This document shows positions 60,341 to 64,000 of a stretch of DNA of 64,000 nucleotides, piece after piece. Position numbers and translations under genes: made by a program. Source of the stretch: Ilex aquifolium (taxonomy: Eukaryota; Streptophyta; Magnoliopsida; Aquifoliales; Aquifoliaceae). How positions within the stretch are numbered: the stretch's first letter is position 1; the number at the start of each line of letters is the position of its first letter. The DNA is taken from NCBI GenBank assembly GCA_951799425.1, contig OX637393.1, positions 18,433,744-18,497,743 on the forward strand, read 5' to 3'. The notes under the pieces are model-generated. The model ran no database searches. It was not told the DNA's origin and was given only the letters and a program-made list of their open reading frames with translations.

Positions 60341-60644
60341 TAGGCTTGGTAGTTTTTATCTTTTCTTTTGGGGTTGGATTGGATATAAATAGAATGGAGT
60401 CGTAGGCTATTTTGTCTCTTTTGATGTCCTACTCTATGTACTCCAAATTCAGAACACATTAATGAAGAAACCACAATTTCAGATTCAATCTTGTCTATGT
60501 TATTTTGGAATTGCATTATGATTTGTGCTTTTTAATTGATTGGATGAATGGTTAATTAAATGGATTGAGTGTGTGTTATACTCATTGTCTTGTGTTGGAA
60601 ATAACTTTTTGCTAAGGGACTAGCAAAACCTAAGTTGGGGGGTG

Positions 60645-62328
60645 TGATTAGCACAAAACTTTGTATATTTTTATGTGCTAATCATCTTATTTTAATTGCT
60701 TTTGGAGATTAAATGATGGGAGTTGGGTTAATTGAGTTCTTAACGATGATATTTTGTGTTTGCAGTTAAAAGGTGCTAAATAAGGCTTCTTAAGGCCTTC
60801 CCAAACTATTTGAGACAAATGAGGATGAAAAGGTAGCTTGGGGATGGCTCAGGAGAGGAGGAAATCAGAAAATCAGGAAGTCAGCCAAACCGTACCGGTA
60901 CGCGTACCGGTACGCTAAGGCTACTGGAGTTCAGCATACCGGTACGCTAAAGTCACTGGAGTTCGACGTACCGGTACGCGTACCGGTACGCTTTGCCTGA
61001 TCTGCCCAAATGCTTTACAACTCATGTCTGCTACTTTGAGGGTCCCACCAACAGACCTCTCATGCTCCCCTGACACGCCCATAACACTATTCACCCATTT
61101 CACACCCTTGATTGCAAGTTTGGAGCCTAGGTGATCAATGAGGAGAGAGAAGAGAAGAAGAGTTGGGTGTACAGACAAGCTCTGCAACCCCTCTGTCCAG
61201 CCCATTCCTCCTGCACCCCTACAGATCGAGGTCACTTCTGGAGTCTAGGGCACCTCTCCAAGCACGTTTTTGGCAAGCCAAGTCAAGAAAAAGAAGGGGA
61301 TTCAGCATTCAACAGAGATAGATAGATATAGAGAGAAAGAGTCTGGGAGAACATGATGAATAGTATTCTAAAGAGATAAAGTAAGATTTTTGCATTTCTT
61401 TCAATAGATTGTCTTGTAATCCCTTGGATGGATCTTTAGAACTTCATTTAATATCATTAATGTTATTCTCCATCAAGTTCATTGCTACTTTAATGCTTTT
61501 TTAAGCTTCTACCATTAATGCAACAAAGTTCTTCATTTTCTTAGCTGTAAAATTGGTTTTAAATGCATTCTCTTCTAGCTCATGTCTTCTTGCATTTATG
61601 TACTCAAGAACGTCATCTCTTTGCAATGCATTCTTATTACATAGTTAATTTCATTTTAAGCATGAGTAGCTAAATCTTTTAGTTGGCAAAGCCAAGGGGA
61701 ACCTCCACTTGGGTATACCATTTCAACTCATTCTCCTCCTTTCTTTCAGAGTTCAATGGTTCGGTTTGACTGGGTTGAGGGTGGATGAGTTGGTGAGTCT
61801 TTGATATTCCGTAGGCCTAGTCACGGTTTATGCTTAGATACTCACCAATCTTAGCCCTAGCTTCCCACGAATCAATCGTTCATTCATACTCTATTGAAGG
61901 AGGGATTCGAGTTGAGTTGGTATTCCTATTGGAGTGACCTCTTGGATTAGCCAACATTTATTTTCTCACTTCATTTTCATCAACACACACTCACAAAACA
62001 ACTTTCAACCACAAAGATTTTACACTTTCTTTTACTCAAAATCACCTTCCCCTTGGTTTACTTCCTTCCCCGTGGAAACGACCTTGGAATACCACCAAGT
62101 AAAACATGACCCGCGAAAGTCTCTGTGCGCTTGGGGAGCACTTTTGTACACACACATACAATTTTTGTGCATTCACATTTCACATTTCCACCATCTCATT
62201 TTCCTTTCTCGTTGCCCTTTCTTTTGACACTATCCCAAGGGAGAGTGACACTCCCCTTTATCCATACACTACACATTCTAAGGGATGGTTTTTAGAGGTT
62301 AGGAAACAACAACGTTTTTCATCAAGCA
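60645..62328 (+). repeat. Element D 3' LTR (1684 bp)
   Basis: Same ends as the 5' LTR. Preceded by AAGTTGGGGGGTG. Holds one more 12-bp palindrome unit than the 5' LTR near 60967-60990. Confidence 0.95.
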
Positions 62329-62333
62329 ACCTC

Positions 62334-62476
62334 CACCTCCAACCTCTATCCCCTCTACTTCCACAGTAGTTGAGATGGGGGATTCGGATGATGATGATGA
62401 TGGTGAAGAGGAGGCGGAGGGTGAGAGTGATTTTGATAGGGATGATGACAGTGATGGATATGGAAATGAGGAATAG
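62334..62476 (+). mobile_element. Element E part: last piece of additional ORF
   Basis: Acidic Asp/Glu tail (G-D-S-D-D-D-D-D-G-E-E-E-A-E-G), matching the acidic tail of D's additional ORF. Confidence 0.75.
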
Positions 62477-62799
62477 GGTGTTGTAGTTTTTGTCTTTTCT
62501 TTTTGTGTTGGGTTGTATGTAGCTAGGATGGAGTCATTGGCCTTGTAGAAGAATCTTTAGGTCGTAGGCCATTTTGTCCCTTTTTGATGTCCGACTCTAT
62601 GTACTCCAACTTTGAAACACATTAATGAAATACCACAATTTCTGTTCCATCTTGTCCAAGTTTATTTCGTTAATTGCATTATGATTTTTGTATTTTGATT
62701 GTTTTGGTAAATTGTTTATTTAAATGGATTGTTGTATGTTATACTCGTGTGTTGAAATTAAACTTTGCTAGGGACTAGTAAAGCTCAAGTTGGGGGGTG

Positions 62800-63478
62800 T
62801 GATTAGCACAAAATATTGCATATTTCATGTGCCATTACATTCCTTTTTCACATGCTTTTGCGGATTAAAGGAGCGAAATTGCACTACTTGAGCTATTAAC
62901 GAAGATTCGTTGTGTTTGTAGAGAAAGGGGTTAAATGATGATAAATAAGCCCTCTCATGGTGTTCATGACAATTGGAGTTGAGAACGAGGCTTGACGAGA
63001 GCTCTGGAGGTGGAGGAACCAAGATTTTTGCAAAACTAGGAAAAACCTACCGGTAGGTTTTGGCTACTATCCTGCATCTACCGCCAGATCTACTGATAGG
63101 TTGAGCCCACTGGAATGAAACCTACCGGTAGGTTTCCATCGACCTACCGGTAGGTTTTACTGAAACAACCTAGATTCTGCATGTCAAGCTCAGCCACTTT
63201 GAGGGTCCCACCAAACATTCTCCTACCTGCCCCTGCCTCTCCCAACACCATGGACATCCCTCTTGCACCTCTTCTTGGACTTTTGGATGTTTGATCATTA
63301 ATGAGGAAAGAGGAGAGAGAAGGTGCTGGGTGTGGAGACAAGACCTGCACCAACCCTGTCCAGCCCATACCTCTTCAGCCCTAGGCATGGTGATCACATC
63401 AAACAGCTAGTGCATGAGTCCATGGACATTTTTGGAGGAAGGGGACTCCATTATTCTAGGGGATAGAAGATACATCGT

Positions 63479-63515
<37 letters not shown>

Positions 63516-64000
63516 TGCAAGGAAGAAGATGAATAGTGCTAGAGAGAGAAGTTAATGTTTTTCCATTTTCTTTCCATACATTGTCTTGTAATCCATTGTA
63601 AGATCTTTCTAAGCTTTGTTTGAAGTCTTTAATGCTAGTTATTTCAAGTTGCTTTTAAGTTTAATCGTCTATTCAAGCTTTTACCATTAATGCATTCATG
63701 TTCTTCATTTTCTTAGCTTAAAATGAGTAGTAAATGCACTCTCTTTTAGTTTATGTTTTCTTGCATTAACTTAGCTACAATCTTCATTTCTTTATATTGT
63801 CTTTTTATTTCATTGTTGTTTTTTCCTTTAAGCATGAGTAGCTAAGTCTTTAAGTTGGCTAATCCAAGGGAAATCTCCTCTTGGGTATGCCATTTCAACT
63901 CATCTTCTTTCCTCCCCTCGGTGTACGATGGTTCGATTTGACTGGGTTGAGTGTGGACACGGTTGTGAGTCTTTGATATCCCGTAGACTTATCACGAGTT
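62800..64000 (+). repeat. Element E 3' LTR (start only)
   Basis: TGATTAGCAC, right after AAGTTGGGGGGTG. Shares with the C and D LTRs the block around 63835-64000 (GAGTAGCTAA, TGGTTCGATTTGACTGGGTT). Palindromes at 63043-63155 and (TA)n(GA)n at 63480-63516. Confidence 0.88.
63043..63155 (+). repeat. Palindrome cluster in element E LTR
   Basis: Perfect 18-bp palindromes AAACCTACCGGTAGGTTT at 63043-63060 and 63118-63135, and a 14-bp core again at 63142-63155. Confidence 0.95.

Larger units (their letters stand above)
49195..62328 (+). mobile_element. Element D: full-length Athila-type Ty3/gypsy retrotransposon
   Basis: 13134 bp; TSD ACCTC (49190-49194, 62329-62333); LTRs 49195-50897 (1703 bp) and 60645-62328 (1684 bp). 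Primer-site region TGGCACCGTTGCCGGGGA (~50901-50918) is a one-base variant of the tRNA-Asp site. Parts in order: gag (~51060-52610), protease (~52830-53800), RT and RNase H (~53800-55290), integrase (~55370-56550), long spacer (56550-58620), palindrome cluster, additional ORF (~58950-60340), purine tract (60632-60644). About 33 LTR substitutions by eye (2%), some 0.75 My at 1.3e-8 per site per year. The pol part has long open stretches, but the element is broken with roughly five or more breaks overall. Confidence 0.94.
41110..64000 (+). mobile_element. Element E: 5'-truncated Athila-type element hosting C and D
   Basis: Three pieces of one additional ORF, 41110-41634, 48671-49189 and 62334-62476, are colinear with the additional ORF of element D (58950-60340) and are separated by two complete insertions, each with its own TSD. 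E then has a purine tract (62787-62799) and a 3' LTR from 62800 that runs off the window. Nothing of its gag-pol or 5' LTR is visible; the left boundary near 41110 is abrupt. Fossil, older than C and D. Confidence 0.85.

Overview
This is a repeat-rich piece of a flowering-plant nuclear genome holding one intact host gene in a bed of nested transposable elements. The host gene has plant-type GT-AG introns and encodes MCM6, and the retroelements belong to plant-specific lineages (Athila and Tat branches of Ty3/gypsy). I cannot name the species; a dicot or magnoliid is my guess.

Layout. 1-5.85 kb: the 3' end of a + strand Tat-type Ty3/gypsy element (A) with antisense additional ORFs and its 3' LTR. 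6.78-17.0 kb: MCM6, 18 exons, 839 codons, with two E2F-type sites just upstream. Its 4-kb intron 7 holds two old solo LTRs, the second split by a hAT-like element that has captured a gene fragment. 17-30.6 kb: intergenic DNA with a possible Copia LTR, a MULE-like element, hAT-like elements, a long-TIR element, a 1.6-kb inverted AC/GT minisatellite, a 168-bp MITE, a hAT-like element with a solo LTR inside it, and another solo LTR.

30.8-40.6 kb: a complete-length Tat-type element (B, - strand, 528-bp LTRs, TSD GTTTG, about 6% LTR divergence) with an antisense additional ORF and an 88-bp tandem array between pol and the 3' LTR. 41.1-64 kb: a 5'-truncated Athila-type element (E). Its additional ORF is split twice: by a young pol-less element (C, 41640-48665, about 1% LTR divergence) and by a full-length Athila-type element (D, 49195-62328, about 2% LTR divergence). 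E resumes at 62.3 kb and its 3' LTR runs off the window.

The strongest unexplained signal is a family of ACCGGT-centred palindromes in clusters at a matching place in the LTRs of C, D and E, and again inside C and D. The flanks differ between subfamilies but keep the palindrome symmetric. Other notable points are the antisense ORF architecture seen in both Tat elements, internal copies of the polypurine-tract motif, an exact 428-bp repeat at the left edge, and a GC-AG intron in MCM6. All LTR elements are treated as fossils; coordinates and element ends were found by eye.
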